Below are positions 1-11,724 of a DNA stretch of 38,696 nucleotides, in pieces. The DNA is taken from positions 1-38,696 of the forward strand of contig JAUCBJ010001997.1 in the NCBI GenBank assembly GCA_032718475.1. Reading direction: 5' to 3'. The position numbers and the translations under genes are program-made. This DNA comes from Nemertoderma westbladi. Taxonomy: Eukaryota; Xenacoelomorpha; Nemertodermatida; Nemertodermatidae. Under the pieces are notes generated by a model. That model was not told the origin of the DNA. It saw only the letters and a list, made by a program, of their open reading frames with translations, and made no database searches. Positions within the stretch are counted from its first letter, which is position 1. Each line of letters begins with the position of its first letter.

Positions 1-1018
1 GATGGATCGACGACATTTGTATCTACTGTTGACGGTGACACAGAACCATTTGAAGTGTTATGGGGCGTCCTCCAGGGAGACACACTTGCACCATTCTTGT
101 TCATAATTGTGGGTGACTATGTTCTACGCATGTCCTTAGATCATCATAATGATGATGGGGTGATGATAACTCCACCTACTGGCTCCAGAAGTCGAGGAAA
201 TCGTGCCAAGTACCTATCTGATCTAGACTTTGCTGATGACTTAGGAGTACTCTCAGAATCACTAGAGAGAGCCCAACAGCTCCTCGGCTCATTAGAACAG
301 GCTGCTTCTAGTGTTGGTCTTTTTATTAACTCCAGAAAGACCAAAATTTTGACAGTTAACTTTGAAAGTCCTCAGCAAGTCTCTGACCGGATGAGCATAA
401 GCTCAAAGGATGTTATGCTATGATGGATCATCGATCCATAAGTCAGATGAGGACCTTCGAATACGCAAGGGAAAGGTATGGGCAGCCTTGAATAGGCTTT
501 CCAGGATTTGGAAGTCACCGAGAATTAATCGGAAACTTAAGGTACGATTATTTAGAGCAGCAGTAGTTCCAGTACTCCTCTATGGGAGTCCATGCTGGGC
601 TCTAACTGCTGAGGACACCAAATCTCTGGATGGCACATTCACTAGAACGCTACGCCGGGTTCATTGTGTCAAGTACAATGCACACATCTCCAACCAGACA
701 CTATATAACATTGGAGGTGTCTCATTGGTTCCCCCAAGCTTGACACTAGAACAAAATCGCCTCCACTTTACAGGACATTGGTTTCGCCGTGAGGACCAGC
801 CAGTGCATAATCTTGTACTTTGGCAGCCTCATGGAGTGAATAAGCATGGTGGACAGCCCATGACTTTCTTGAGACGCATCTTAAAGGACACTGGCCTTGA
901 AGATGCGGATGATCTAGCAAATGTCATGGGTGATAGGGAGTTGTGGTGGCGTAATTTTGTCGACAAGCCAGCACAGCATTCTTATAAATGCAGCTGCAAT
1001 GCAGCATGCCGATCCTAG
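1..1018 (+). pseudogene. LINE copy 1: 3' part of reverse transcriptase (frameshifted, starts before window)
   Basis: C-terminal half of a non-LTR retrotransposon reverse transcriptase. The frame is open from base 1 and shows the RT motif GVLQGDTLAPFLFIIV (about 64-111) and the catalytic FADD box (about 229-240), then the palm/thumb text AASSVGLFINSRKT. At about 400-420 the frame shifts by +1. The second part (410-1018) is the usual LINE C-terminus: RIRKGK.WAALNRL..IWKS, LLYGSPCWALT, LEQNRL.F.GHWFRRE and LVLWQPHG. The 3' end is near 1018-1031, where the text becomes a TAG-rich tail (gatcctagtagtaatagtag). A near-identical copy lies inverted at 30695-31325, and that copy has no frameshift at this spot. 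The clade (RTE/Rex/L2-like) is not settled by eye. Non-functional because of the frameshift; the N-terminal part lies outside the window. Confidence 0.9.
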
Positions 1019-1139
1019 TAGTAATAGTAGTCAATCAATTAATTAATTCATAATAATCTTCAATACAACTCTACACAAAATGTGGGATATAGTGTTTCTA
1101 TTCAGAAGTACATTACACGGAAGCTTACTGTGGCTGAAT

Positions 1140-1157
1140 GGGGGGGGGGGGGGGGGG
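1140..1157. repeat. poly-G tract (18 G)
   Basis: A run of 18 G followed by T. Similar runs of 14 G occur at 8462-8475 and 9356-9369, and a GA/G-rich run at 37966-37993. The true length is uncertain because such runs are error-prone in sequencing. No gene is seen between 1032 and 1365. Confidence 0.9.
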
Positions 1158-1365
1158 TGGCATTTTAATATAAAAATGAGTTTCACTTTAAAGGTACAAG
1201 CTCACCGCTGCGCGGGTTGCTGGATCACACGCAGTGATTAGGGCTCACCGATGGGGAGGTGGAATAAAAATTGATATGATGTAAATAAATGCAAATATAA
1301 TAAAACGAAAGCAATAAGTTTTATAAAAGTAAAGTTAGTTTAAACTATTTATATGAATGTACCTC

Positions 1366-1440
1366 AGGTGTTTTTAGCTCATTGGTTAGAGCGTCAGTAT
1401 GTGAAGGATAAAGTTGTGAATTCGATCCAAGGTATGTTTA
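1366..1440 (+). mobile_element. tRNA-derived SINE head (fragment)
   Basis: The tRNA-like text tagctcattggttagagc (1375-1392) forms a D-arm with a GCTC/GAGC stem and matches a pol III A box. gaattcgatcc (about 1418-1428) resembles a B box. The 14-base string ggttagagcgtcag is shared exactly with the SINE at 15782-16018. Acceptor and T stems do not pair well, so a working tRNA gene is unlikely. Confidence 0.6.
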
Positions 1441-1760
1441 GTATTTTTGAAGCTTTTTGTAAAATATAATATCCAATCAATAAAATTAAAATAATTTGTG
1501 CTTGTGCTACATACTTATGAACATGTATATGAGATTTGTTATTTTTTAAAATTTTGTTTTGTATGTCAAACAATGCCTGGGAGATAAATTTTACAGCAAC
1601 ATTGGTGCAACAACCTTTTACAAGGAAATTAAAACTGTCATATTTGAATGCATAAACCCTTTGCGTAACAAAGATAAATTACCATATTAACCATTTATTA
1701 TAACCATATTACTACTTATCCTACCCCCAAAGACGGCTTTAACCATTTTCAAATTAAATT

Positions 1761-2095
1761 TCATAAGTTATGTAATTTACTACTTCTATCTACTACTACT
1801 ACTAGGTCGAGCGAACTCGGACAGTAGTGGAAATTAGATCCTTCCAGGCTTCCTTCCCGATTCTCCATAGTTGTCGCAATTTCGTTTCTCCCAAGTTCAG
1901 TATCCCTTTCAATTTGATCTATATATGTTATGGCCGATCGTCCACGACTACGCTTTCGATGAGTTGGTTGCCAGAAAAGTAGATCTGGTATGACCTCGTC
2001 TTTACTTCGCCAGCAGTGCCCACTGAATCTTAATCTGCTATGTAATTTAATGTACCCTGAATCCAATAGGAATCCCTTCAAGCAATATTAAATTA
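1761..2095 (-). pseudogene. LINE 3' end fragment, RT C-terminus
   Basis: Read on the minus strand this gives RLRFSGHCWRSKDEV.PDLLFWQPTH..RSRGR.A.TYIDQ...DTEL, the conserved C-terminal tail of a LINE reverse transcriptase. It is related to, but clearly different from, the copies at 1-1018 and 30695-31325. Near the stop the natural frame is shifted: the family ending REAWKDLISTTVRVRS is found in another frame. The 3' end is a (TAG)n tail, seen on the plus strand as tactactactactagg at 1790-1804, typical of these LINEs. It is strongly 5'-truncated and non-functional. Confidence 0.8.
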
Positions 2096-2197
2096 ACTTT
2101 TCTAGACCAGTTTTTCCTGCCCAACACGAATATGAACTCCATTTTTACGTCCCAATAGTTATAAGGATAGTTATAAGAGGTTTTAAATAAAGGCGGC

Positions 2198-2388
2198 ACC
2201 CTGCCGCCCTGGGGATCAGGATAATATATGTAAAGGATGCACTCAGCCGCCTTTGGGGTCAGGATAATATTATATGTAAAGGATGCACTCTGCCGCCTTG
2301 GGGGTCAGGATAATATATGTAAAGGATGCACTCTGCCGCCTTGGGGGTCAGGATAATATATGTAAAGGATGCACTCTGTCGCCTTGAC
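2198..2388. repeat. 43-bp minisatellite, about 4 copies
   Basis: The unit is approximately gataatatatgtaaaggatg followed by cactctgccgccttgggggtcag. Copies begin near 2219, 2265, 2308 and 2351, with a partial unit before the first. The second unit carries a 3-bp expansion (ataatattatatg). It lies inside the candidate piggyBac-like element. Confidence 0.9.
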
Positions 2389-2550
2389 GAACATGGCCCC
2401 AAATTATTTGAAATGAAAAAGGTGGCAGTATGCCAGCTTTCTTAAGTGTTGGTACGCAAAGGGTTAAAAGGCGCTGTGCTCACTAAAATTTTGCATCTAA
2501 TCAATATTAAGCTAATGTTATATAATATATATAGCTATCATTCTACTAAC

Positions 2551-3805
2551 CTTCATAATCCTCCATTTCAACATCTAACATAATTTCCTCATCACTATCT
2601 TCTTCATCAACTTGTTCACCTAATAAAAATACCAGAGAAAAATGTTATAAATTGGCTACCATCTAATAAATATATCGCATCAAGACCTTCCCTTCAGTGC
2701 GACACAGAATAACAAATAATTATTATTGTCAACCGCATATACTTAATTTGAAAGGAGGGGGGATGGGGGGTATTTTGGGTACGATATTTTGAAAAGTTTC
2801 ATATAAATATATCACTAACCTGGTTGTATCGTTATTTCTTCTAAACTCTAATGATTATCTTTAAAGGAACCTTTTTCCAATAAAAGGAATAGTTTGGACA
2901 ACTTCGCGACCCACTCAACAGTATCAGGTAGGCGGTAGAATTCATGATGAACCCGTATATCATGTCCTAAAAAGCTCGCAAGCATGTCTAACTCGTGCTC
3001 TTTTAAGTTGAGTATTTGGCTGTTTGTGGCTACATGCTTTCTTAATTTGGTGGATCTGATATTTTCTGGGTGTTCCAGGTCAGCTGATTTAGTGAGTCGG
3101 CGTATGACATCGAATCCACGGATATGCTCGAAACCTCCCGGAATTGGTACGAGGAACAAAAAATTGTTCGATTGAGATACACCTGCTCGCTGACGATGAG
3201 CTACAAGCAAGAGAAGTCCGTTAATAACTTCGTCTGTTAGTAATACAGGTACTGTGCGTCCTATGTTTCCAATTATGTCTGCAACTTTGAACATTTGACA
3301 CAACCCTTTTTCAATTTCGCTAAGATCCGATACATCATAATTCTCTTGTGCGGAGGAGTGCCTATTCTCAAAATCTTCTAGTTTCATTCTAGAAACCTCT
3401 CCCTGACGCCTTCTATTAAATATAATAATGTAACTTAATACAACTTCGTTTAATTCGCCCCATGCTGAGTTATAATCGATGTTGTTTGAGTCGCTGAGTT
3501 GTATTGATAGTACCTGAATATTGGTAATTAAATACTGACTGAATTTTACAGTATCTTTGGTTGTTGGTAAAACTTGAGGTTTCCTTCGTCGTCTCTCATG
3601 TAGTGTTCTAAGGGCATGAGAACTTACTAGCTCTGTCCACTTGATTTCAAAGAGTTACTTAAATTGTTTCGCCCGTACTTGTTCTTCAGAGTTATTGGTC
3701 TCTAAGCCGTGGACATTGAGTAATAAAGAGAGTTTATTTATAGTATGTCCTAGTTCTAGGCCTATCTCCATTATTGTTGGTTCTTGGGTGGTGTTTCGCC
3801 ACCTA
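2551..3805 (-). pseudogene. tyrosine-recombinase-like multi-copy gene, two exons visible, two in-frame stops
   Basis: Minus-strand coding text runs from about 3805 down to 2820, followed by an intron and a 69-bp exon (2551-2619). Three blocks fit a tyrosine recombinase fold: NRRRQGEVSRMKLEDF (Arg box I, about 3360-3410), STKLRKHVAT (LR..H..T-type box), and FLGHDIRVHHEFYRL (GH followed by a Tyr). The family assignment is my inference; the same block pattern is known from uncharacterised multi-copy proteins of fish and invertebrates. The donor is CCAG|GTTAGT at 2820/2819 and the acceptor is ATTAG|GTG at 2620/2619. Both ends of the small exon are phase 1, and it encodes a strongly acidic stretch (EQVDEEDSDEEI...). 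In-frame stops sit at 3655-3657 (TAA) and 2848-2850 (TAG), yet the frame on either side of each is undisturbed. The start is upstream and not defined; the end after 2551 (donor GTTAGT) is not found. Confidence 0.65.
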
Positions 3806-5177
3806 CACGCAGCGCCGTGTTGGATTCAGTACTGCAGTACAGCAGTATGCAGTAGGCCTTAAGGACTGGAGTAAGAAAGAATAGATTAGCAGATCTCATT
3901 ATAGCATTGTATTACATAATAATAATCCTCTATCAGTCAGTAGGTCACAACACAATAAGCACTTGAACTTAGGTCCTGTATGGTACATAACAATATACAG
4001 TATATTAACATAGATATGTGATGTATACTAAGAACAGTGTTATCATCAAATCCATATTTACTTTGAAGCACAAATATACACTATCCACAATAAATATTGC
4101 CCGTTTTGGAATTAGATTTAAAGGACCCAATGACATTGTTGCTAGTTTCACAGATGTTGAAAGATCTAAAAGATATTGAAGAGGGATGGAAGTGAAAAAA
4201 TCGCTGACTTAAATTCCAGGTGGGTCGCACAACTGTTAATCTTCACATAAACTGGATATCAATTGCCAGCTTTATTAATAGCTTGCAGGCGAAGTACATT
4301 ATATACTGCTTTGGTCAATTTGTTATCTAATATCAAAGCAATAGCTTCATTTGGTGAATAATATGTAAACTTATGAACTTTTACTGCTGCATGCTCTTTA
4401 CTTTACATGCTGATTGAAAGGAAGAAGCTGTTGCTGCTACTAGTACAGAAGTTGCATAATTATAATAATCGTTAACATTGGCATTGTTTGTGTTTTTTAT
4501 TTGCAAAATAGGCACCAGCGACCATTAGGTACCTTCATAAAAATCGAATTTTTGAAATTCATATGGGGACGTTTTCCATTTGATGGAAGAGGTTATAAAA
4601 CAAACCCATGCCAATTTTTAGCCATAAATATTGATATCTAGGGGTTGCCCAACGAGCTTTTGTATTTTCGCAATTTGGCGATATTTTGCGATAGAGCGGG
4701 TTATCGCGATAAGCTTATGCTTGGGCTTAGAAATATTTATGCGCATTATTTATGTGCAATTTGTAATTCTCTATCAAATGATATGCTGCATGACACTTTC
4801 AAACAAATAATACATCTTTTATTATACTTTATTGCATTGGAGTTTGAGTTCAGCGAGTGGTGCCCTGCGCGCATTCAGTAATGACTGGAATGAGTTTTGT
4901 ACATATGAATGAATCATATGTAATTCTATAATGCAGATTCTAAATCTGTTTTCAAATTCAACCTAGCACATCACTATTTTTCACCATCACCAATTTGAGT
5001 TTAAATCACTACTTTCACTTATCTAAGTGGTTTCAGTGTTTTCAATAAGTTTTTTTTTTAAATTTGCAATAGTGAATTTTGGATAAAATGGAACAACTTT
5101 TAGGAATTGCCTAAATTTAATTGTAGGCAATCATGTAATGAATTCAGGCAGTACCAGTATAGGAGTGTAGAGGCCCA
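3806..5177. other. no gene seen
   Basis: AT-rich text with short open frames only, including a 78-codon one at 4645-4881 that resembles nothing I know. No terminal repeats were recognised. Confidence 0.5.
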
Positions 5178-5405
5178 GCACTGTTCATTGTTGGATTGAT
5201 TATTACTACCGACAGACTTCAGACAGTCTGTATAAAATGTCAGTAGTGTATGGTATGGTTTCCCTGTTCAGTATTGGATTACTACAGTCAGACTGTCTGT
5301 AGACAATGTCAGTAGTGTAGGGTATGGTTGCCCTGTTCATTGTTGCATTACTACAGTCAGACAGTCTGTAGACAATGTCACGTCAGTATAGTAGTTTAGG
5401 GTAGA
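5178..5405. repeat. tandem repeat, about 3 units of 70-75 bp
   Basis: Each unit contains ctgttcattgttg, attactacagtcagac, agtctgtagacaatgtcagt and gtagggtatggttgccc with small changes. Units start near 5178, 5262 and 5333. The array ends 220 bp before the transposase-like reading frame at 5625, so it may belong to that element's 5' region. Confidence 0.75.
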
Positions 5406-5624
5406 CTTATTGTGAATTAGTAAACAGTAATGACTGATGCAGTTTTACTCAATGTTAGGCATATTGAGAGAAGTGGGTACTATCAGACAGTAGATTCAGG
5501 GCAGTAGGTCAATGGTACTTTCATAGGTAAGAGGTATGGAGATAGTAGTGTCACTGTCATGTCAATAGGCCTACATTACCCAATGTACTAATGTTTCTGT
5601 ACTCTGTACTAGTCTAGTCTTTTA

Positions 5625-7863
5625 GTGATGGCACTTCTTAGAACACAAACAGCCTGCCCAGTAATTGGAGCACCTGCTGATCTCCCAACAACATGTTTGC
5701 CAACCCATGGCGACGTTTTGAGGTACTATCAGTACATAAGGAAATTGGATACAAGGACTGGAGTTACAAAAACAATGCCATCATTGGATATATATAAAAT
5801 GGTCGCTGGTCAATTAGAGAAACTGTGGACTAGAGCATCATTACAACTCAGAGCATCATACAACTCCCATAAGAGGATTGTGGACAAGCTTCTTGCTTAC
5901 CATGCAAATTACATAAAGATTCTCAAGCATGTTGATAGAAAGCAACAGCTTGCTAAGTTTAGACAACATGCAGATTCAACACTCTTTGATATAACAACGT
6001 GTAAATGTAAAGACTTTTTGACATGCTCTTGCGCCAGAGAACTTAGAGTGCCAGAAGAAGAACGGTCGTTTTTGTTAGACCAATGTGGCGACCGTCAAAT
6101 GATGATAGCAGGTGTTGATGTACCACTAACTAATCAAATTGAACAGAGGGGCAAGCGAAAACTCTCTAGACAACTTCAATTTGTCCCACATCAGGTCTCT
6201 CCAATTGTGAATTCAGTAACTGATGTTGATTATAATTCTTCAGATGATGATGCTGAATCAAAGGCTCCCATGGTTGAGTATGATCCAATACCATCAACTT
6301 CATGGTCGGATGTTAGTTGTAGGCCTGATTCTGAAAGTGCTGTCCAACAATCTGTTCACCAAATGAGACGTGAATTACCATTATTCCGTGAATGCGATGG
6401 ACATGGGGTATCTGATCGAGCTGCTGCATCTATTGCTACAGCAGTGTTGCAGGACTTTGGAATTGTACACACTGAGGATACTACTAGTGTCATTGACCAA
6501 ATGAAAATTCGGCGTGAGAGAGAGAAACAGTGAAATATGGAAATTAACACACCTGACACTGATCTCTATGGATTATATTTTGATGGTCGCAAAGATTTAA
6601 CGCTAATACAGGAGATGATTGGTAACAAATATTACTATCGGACTGCAAAAGAAGAACATATATCATTATTATCAGAGCCTAGCTCTGCTTATATTGGCCA
6701 TATCACTCCAGATGGTGGGGATGCAGTTAGTATCTCTGTAGCAATAAGTAAATATCTTCTGGAGAGAGATATTGCAACTGAAAAGTTGGTGGCTGTGGGG
6801 TCAGATGGGACTGCAGTTAATACTGGTCATCTTGGAGGCATTATTAGGTTATTGGAAGTTACTTATGGTTGTCCATTGCAGTGGTTTATATGCCAACTAC
6901 ATTTAAATGAACTTCCACTACGACATATTCTGGTTCACCTGGATGGAGTCACTTCAGGGCCAAAATCATTTACTGGTGTAATTGGCAAGTCATTGGCATT
7001 TGTTAGTCTACCTGACCTGGTCTCCTTTAAACCCATTCCAGCACCAAACCTACCAGTTGTTCCTGCTAAAGTCAGACATGACCTCAGTGATGATCAGCGA
7101 TATTTGTATGATATGTGTATTGCTTCAGATCTTGCAAAGAAGCTTCCAGGACCACTGTCACATTCCAGGTGGTTAACTCTTGGATGTCTTATACTTCGGC
7201 TTTATGTATCTTGTAAAGATCCTCACCCGAATCTGGTTACTCTTACTTCTTACATCCTAAATGCTTATGCACCAATATGGTTCAATATAAAGTGTCAGTG
7301 GGAATGCATTTTTGGACCTAAACATCTGCTTTGCCTTATAAAGTACACCAGATACCTGTCAACTAATTTGCGGGACATTGTAGACACTACTATACAACGG
7401 AATGCCTTCTTTGCACATGTAGAAAACGTTCTTCTGTCTATGTTGTTTGACGAGGATAAGGGAATACAACAACTGGCCTTAAGGAGAATATTAAAGTACA
7501 GGTCTTTAGAAGTATCTTCAGCAGAATGTGTCAGGTCATTCAGAGTCCCAGTAATAAACTTTAGTGCTGTAAATGATATACTATGATTTAATTGACTGGA
7601 CCACAGCCAAGTATGAACCCCCACTTACAAAGCACATACCAACTGATTTAATTCGCAATAGTTTAGAAGGAACTGCTAATATAGACTTTCCATTTCCACG
7701 GTTTGCTTGCTACACACAAGCTGTAGAGAGGATTGTTAAACTTGTCACTGAGGTTTCAGTGGCCGTGTGTGGCTTTACAAGACGAGATGGAGCAATTCGC
7801 ATCAAGCTGAGATCTTACTCTAAGATGAAGAGCTTCGAAAGCAAGAAAGACTACACGGTCTAA
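5625..7863 (+). pseudogene. transposase-like protein A (hAT-like layout), one stop and one frameshift
   Basis: One long intronless frame begins at ATG 5625, crosses an in-frame TGA at 6531-6533, and continues to 7586, where a +1 shift near 7573 moves it to the final frame (to 7863). N-terminal text: LPTHGDVLRYYQYIRKL. About residues 260-300: GVSDRAAASIATAVLQDFGI then IRREREK. After the stop: GLYFDGRKD, VAVGSDGTAVNTG, CQLHLNELPLRH and LSHSRW. The order Asp, Asp, C-x2-H, [ST]RW matches the RNase H core plus insertion domain of hAT transposases, so that fold is inferred; no name is assigned. The last segment includes FPRFACYTQAVERIVKLVTE. The copy at 11725-13737 is a diverged relative along its whole length. 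It is probably a dead transposon or a gene of a high-copy family. Terminal inverted repeats were looked for by eye and not found. Confidence 0.7.
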
Positions 7864-8721
7864 TCTAATATACTTTAACTGTGCTCTCTGACAGATACCA
7901 CACAAACCTACTGTATATTTATACTAGAATATTTACTTTGGGTTTTAAACAAACATTGATATTATAATACTTCAGTTAACTCTTAAATATGTTTCCATAT
8001 TTAGTTTATATAAAGGGATTGAAACATGAAATATTCAACAAACAATTAACATATTAACAATTTTTTTATTCCTTGGAATTTCAACAGCAAATCATGCTTA
8101 TCATTCATTCTACCCCATGTAAATCGACCATTATGATTTAAAAGAGCACAAATATGGCTCCATAGGGCCACAGAAGTGCATCAAATCCAGATTTACTAAT
8201 TTCGGATAATTGCAGCTTATCACACTTATTATGCAGCTTCACCGGAGTATGTTTTTGGACATAAAAAACGACAAAATTGAGCTCAGTGAACAAAATATTG
8301 TCCCAAGCGTACAGAAATTAAATATTTCATAACTAAATATTGCGCTTCGAATGAGACTAAAATGAGCTCAAGGGTGTGAATAGAAGCGCTAGAACCTTCA
8401 AATAGACTGACCGATTTCAAACGCATTATCGCGCCTCTACTTTTCAAACTTCAGAAGCCTTGGGGGGGGGGGGGGAGCAAGGACTTAATCAAATTAAAAA
8501 ATAGTTTGCATGCATATTTCTAAAGCCCATGTGCCACTTTTTAGCACTAGCCATTCTTTGATTACCAACTTTTGCAAAATTCGATCCACCCTAATGTATA
8601 TACCACCATGTTTGTTGCACTGCGCTGCAGTGTTTTCTTTAAAGAGCCATACTGGTACAATATAGAACCCGAATGACCTTTTGTACATTGTAGGCCTACT
8701 TTTTTTGTACAGGGAAAGTAA
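7864..8721. other. no gene seen; contains a 14-G tract
   Basis: AT-rich. A G run at 8462-8475 is flanked by ccttg and caagg, giving a possible small hairpin. A short minus-strand open frame at 8494-8688 has no recognisable features. Confidence 0.5.
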
Positions 8722-8943
8722 TTAGGTAATTATGGTAGTAGAGGTGGTCGTGGTAGGTGAGTGTCCCTTAGTAGTAGCTGTTAATGGTGTTGCAGTGGTG
8801 GGTGATGGTGTTGGTGAGATCCCGCTCCATTCAATGGTGTCTTCAATTTCTGTTACATGTATAGGACGGACCAGTATGGTGGTATTGTTTGGTTCGGATG
8901 GTGAGGGCTTTTCAGTGGTAGATGTTGAAGTCAGATGAGCCAT
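8722..8943 (-). CDS. Thr/Ser/Pro-rich small reading frame, doubtful
   Basis: A 73-codon frame starts at an ATG and encodes MAHLTSTSTTEKPSPSEPNN followed by a threonine-rich end (TTTTSTTIIT). The composition is mucin-like but no signal peptide is present. The opposite strand is also open over almost the same span, so this may be only a GGT/ACC-rich repeat tract. It could be an exon of a mobile gene or chance; I do not assign a role. Confidence 0.2.
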   Translation of the reverse strand: MAHLTSTSTTEKPSPSEPNNTTILVRPIHVTEIEDTIEWSGISPTPSPTTATPLTATTKGHSPTTTTSTTIIT

Positions 8944-11724
8944 AGTTTAGTTTACAGGTATCCGAGAAATCTTTACCCTCCTATTGGCTCCGGATTTATT
9001 GTTGTGATATAAAACGAAGCCTGTTATTTTAAGCGACAATAGAAGAAACCCTACCACCAGATTGTGACTGAAACGTATATTTTTTTTTCGCGAAGGTCAT
9101 CTTCTTCATTTTCAGTTTCCCCGGTCTTTGAATTAAGGCTACGTCTTCTTTCTTTCTTTTTCATCTCAGGATATGCCCTGACCTATATTTGTCATAAGAT
9201 TGTTTTCATAAGATATAGGGAAAACCCAATGCATGTCCATTAATATTATGGTTTTATATGATATGTTATTTACTGTTGTAGCAAAGGGGGCAACCTGCTG
9301 GTAGCTATAGCATAACTAAGTGACGATACCAGCCAGTTTAGGCTGGAGGGGGGAAGGGGGGGGGGGGGGTATTTATTAAAATGATATTAGTGTTGCTGTC
9401 CTAAATGGTTACGTACACCTTGTCGTGAGTGTTATGATCAATTGAAGCACGCACTTTGCTGGTAATTTTGGTACTGGCAATTATATTACAGGTTAATTAG
9501 GGAAGATTTTTTAATTAATTAAGGAAGAATAATAATTTATAGAATGGAAAGGAGAAGATTTTTGAGATTTTTTGCGAAACTTAATTTTGATTTATTTATT
9601 TTTAAATAACTGGGGATTTTATTCCAAATGAAAACTCAAAGATTGTTCGGTTTCGATGTTAGTCGGACAAGTGGTAGATAGTAGTAGTAGTAGCTTTTGA
9701 CACTATGATTAATTAAATTCATGGTGATGAACATTGATAAAATAAATCAATTCACCGAATGCCTGACTGGTATGCAAGTAGTACTGAACCACTCAGCCCT
9801 ATCCACATATTGCATTGCAGTATCTGATAAGTGCTGCATTGCAGCTTAAGTTCATTAAGTTGAAGTGTGTACCAGTCAGTTGTAGCATTAGAGTGGTACA
9901 GCAGTAGGTTTACTTGTGAGATGCGCCTGCATCCGGTCCCGGATCCCTCTCAGATGGTGGTGCGTAATAAGGAAAACATCTGTCTGGCTGCTGACTGTAA
10001 AAATATATAATATTGCAGCCTTGCTGTAAAACTATAAAAACTAATGAAGTACTGGTACCTCACAAAACCCTATACCACTAAATACAGAAATAATAATCAC
10101 TCCTACTGGCCCCCAGGTTATATGTGTCACATTGTCAACGTAGCTGATTTGGTTCACTACTGCTAAGTGCTAACAATATAATGAGACAATCTACTTACTA
10201 AATATGATGTGCAATGAACCAATAGGGTAACCTAATCTAATCTAACCTAACCTAATCTCATAATACAGCAAAGGGATTATTTTTCATATTTACACCAACT
10301 TATTTTATACCTGATGAGACATCGAATTCATTGTGATGCTCTGTTATTAGATTCCATTCCATTGCCTAACAATTCAACTAATGTGTGAAAGCTGGATAAC
10401 AGGATAAGGTCGAACCCGGGTTCCGTGGCAATCTACCACTTAGTTTTTCTGGTTTCCCTGAAGAAAATCTGCCGTTAACTGGCAGGCTGGCTAAAACGAT
10501 TAGTTTGTTAGTTCATAACATCAGAACATAATACTGCAGATTAAATCTAATCAAAACAGATAAACCAAAATACATCTGTACATCTGTCAGACAGTCAGAT
10601 GTCAGACATCCAAAAAGAAACACGAATCTAAACTACTACTGTAGGTACTGTATTGTACTGACCATATCTTGATATATTCCTTAATAACCGGTATTATCCT
10701 ACCTATCTATCCCTCTTTGTTATCCTCCAATCAGCGGTCAGGATTATTCTAGCGCAATTTTGTTGTTTCCTGTAAACTTCCCTAGATGGCGTTATATTAT
10801 TTATAACGTTTTTTTGTAATTTGATATTGTTGTGTTTCATATTTTGTATGTCCTTGCTGCTGATCACCACAAATGTTCGCGTTGTTTGTGCGCCTGGTTT
10901 TACTGGTTTGAAACATGCCTCTCGGTTACAATCATATGGTTTGTTATTAGAATTTGGACAAGTTAAAAATGGGAATAACAATCCTGTTTGAGAGAAAGCA
11001 GTGCAAGAATTAGAAATTATAATAACTTCGATTGGTACATGGAGGGTAGGGTGTAGTGAAAAATGCAAATTGTATCTAAACACTTAGCAACTTTCAGCGA
11101 TGATGAGGTTCGGGGAGTAGTAAAAAAATGTACAATATTAAATCGTTCTGAAAAGTGGAACATGTGACACCAGTGACGTAATTTTTGGCAGATAAAATAT
11201 AATTTTTGACAAATTTCATCAAAATGTGAGGGACAAAATGTGAATTCGGCATGACAGCAACAGAGCACAAAAAAAGTTATTAGAAGTGGCTTAAGTTGAT
11301 ATGAGGTCAATACTAAATAATTTGTGATGCATTAATGTTTTAATCTGGTTGCTATGGAAACACGAGAGCAAGAAATTCGAAATATAATACTCAATTATTA
11401 TACTGTACTCTAGTTGGAAGGATGGGCGTAGGTGTGTTTGATATTATTAAGTGGGCGACTGTGCCAAGTTACTAATGCTTTGTTTAGGCTGGTAGCTATA
11501 GCAATGCAATATTCTAGAATATATTATATTGTTAGCCTGTAGCTATATTATTTTACATAAGGTTCAATTCATTACTTTATGTACAGTACTTTTGTATTTT
11601 ATGCACTGTACGTTTTTTAAGTTAAGTTTTTGTTTTACTTTAAGTACTGCACTTTATGTACTGTACTTTATGTACTGTAGTATTTGCATTTTAGAATAAT
11701 TTTATGCAGTAATATTCATAGATC
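8944..11724. other. no gene seen
   Basis: About 2.8 kb without recognisable coding sequence. It contains a G run (9356-9369), a TAG microsatellite near 9675-9692, and a short CCTAA/CCTAAT-type stretch (about 10229-10260) that resembles degenerate telomere-like repeats. Repeated tttatgtactgtac motifs occur at 11575-11685, just before the transposase-like frame at 11725. A minus-strand frame at 10703-11083 is not convincing. Confidence 0.5.

Larger units (their letters stand above)
1657..2463. mobile_element. candidate piggyBac-like non-autonomous element
   Basis: The left end CCCTTTGCGTA (1657-1667) is repeated inverted at the right end as TACGCAAAGGG (2453-2463). The right end is followed directly by TTAA (2464-2467), the target of piggyBac transposases. 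The left flank is TAAA rather than TTAA, so one side has changed or the assignment is wrong. No transposase is inside: the interior holds a LINE tail (1761-2095) and a 43-bp tandem repeat (2198-2388) rich in CTGCCGCC. The subterminal text ggtggcagtatgccagc (about 2421-2437) is palindromic. The pairing rests on about 11-13 bp. Confidence 0.4.

Noticed and set aside
1366-1440. Functional tRNA gene
   Set aside because: The D-arm is good, but acceptor and T stems do not pair, and the same sequence continues as a SINE body elsewhere in the window.
4645-4881. 78-codon plus-strand frame as a gene
   Set aside because: No recognisable domain, no splice context and no similarity to anything in the window. 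Probably chance in AT-rich DNA.
10229-10260. Telomere end or telomeric insertion
   Set aside because: Only a few mixed CCTAA/CCTAAT/CCTAATCT units. Too short and irregular to call telomeric.
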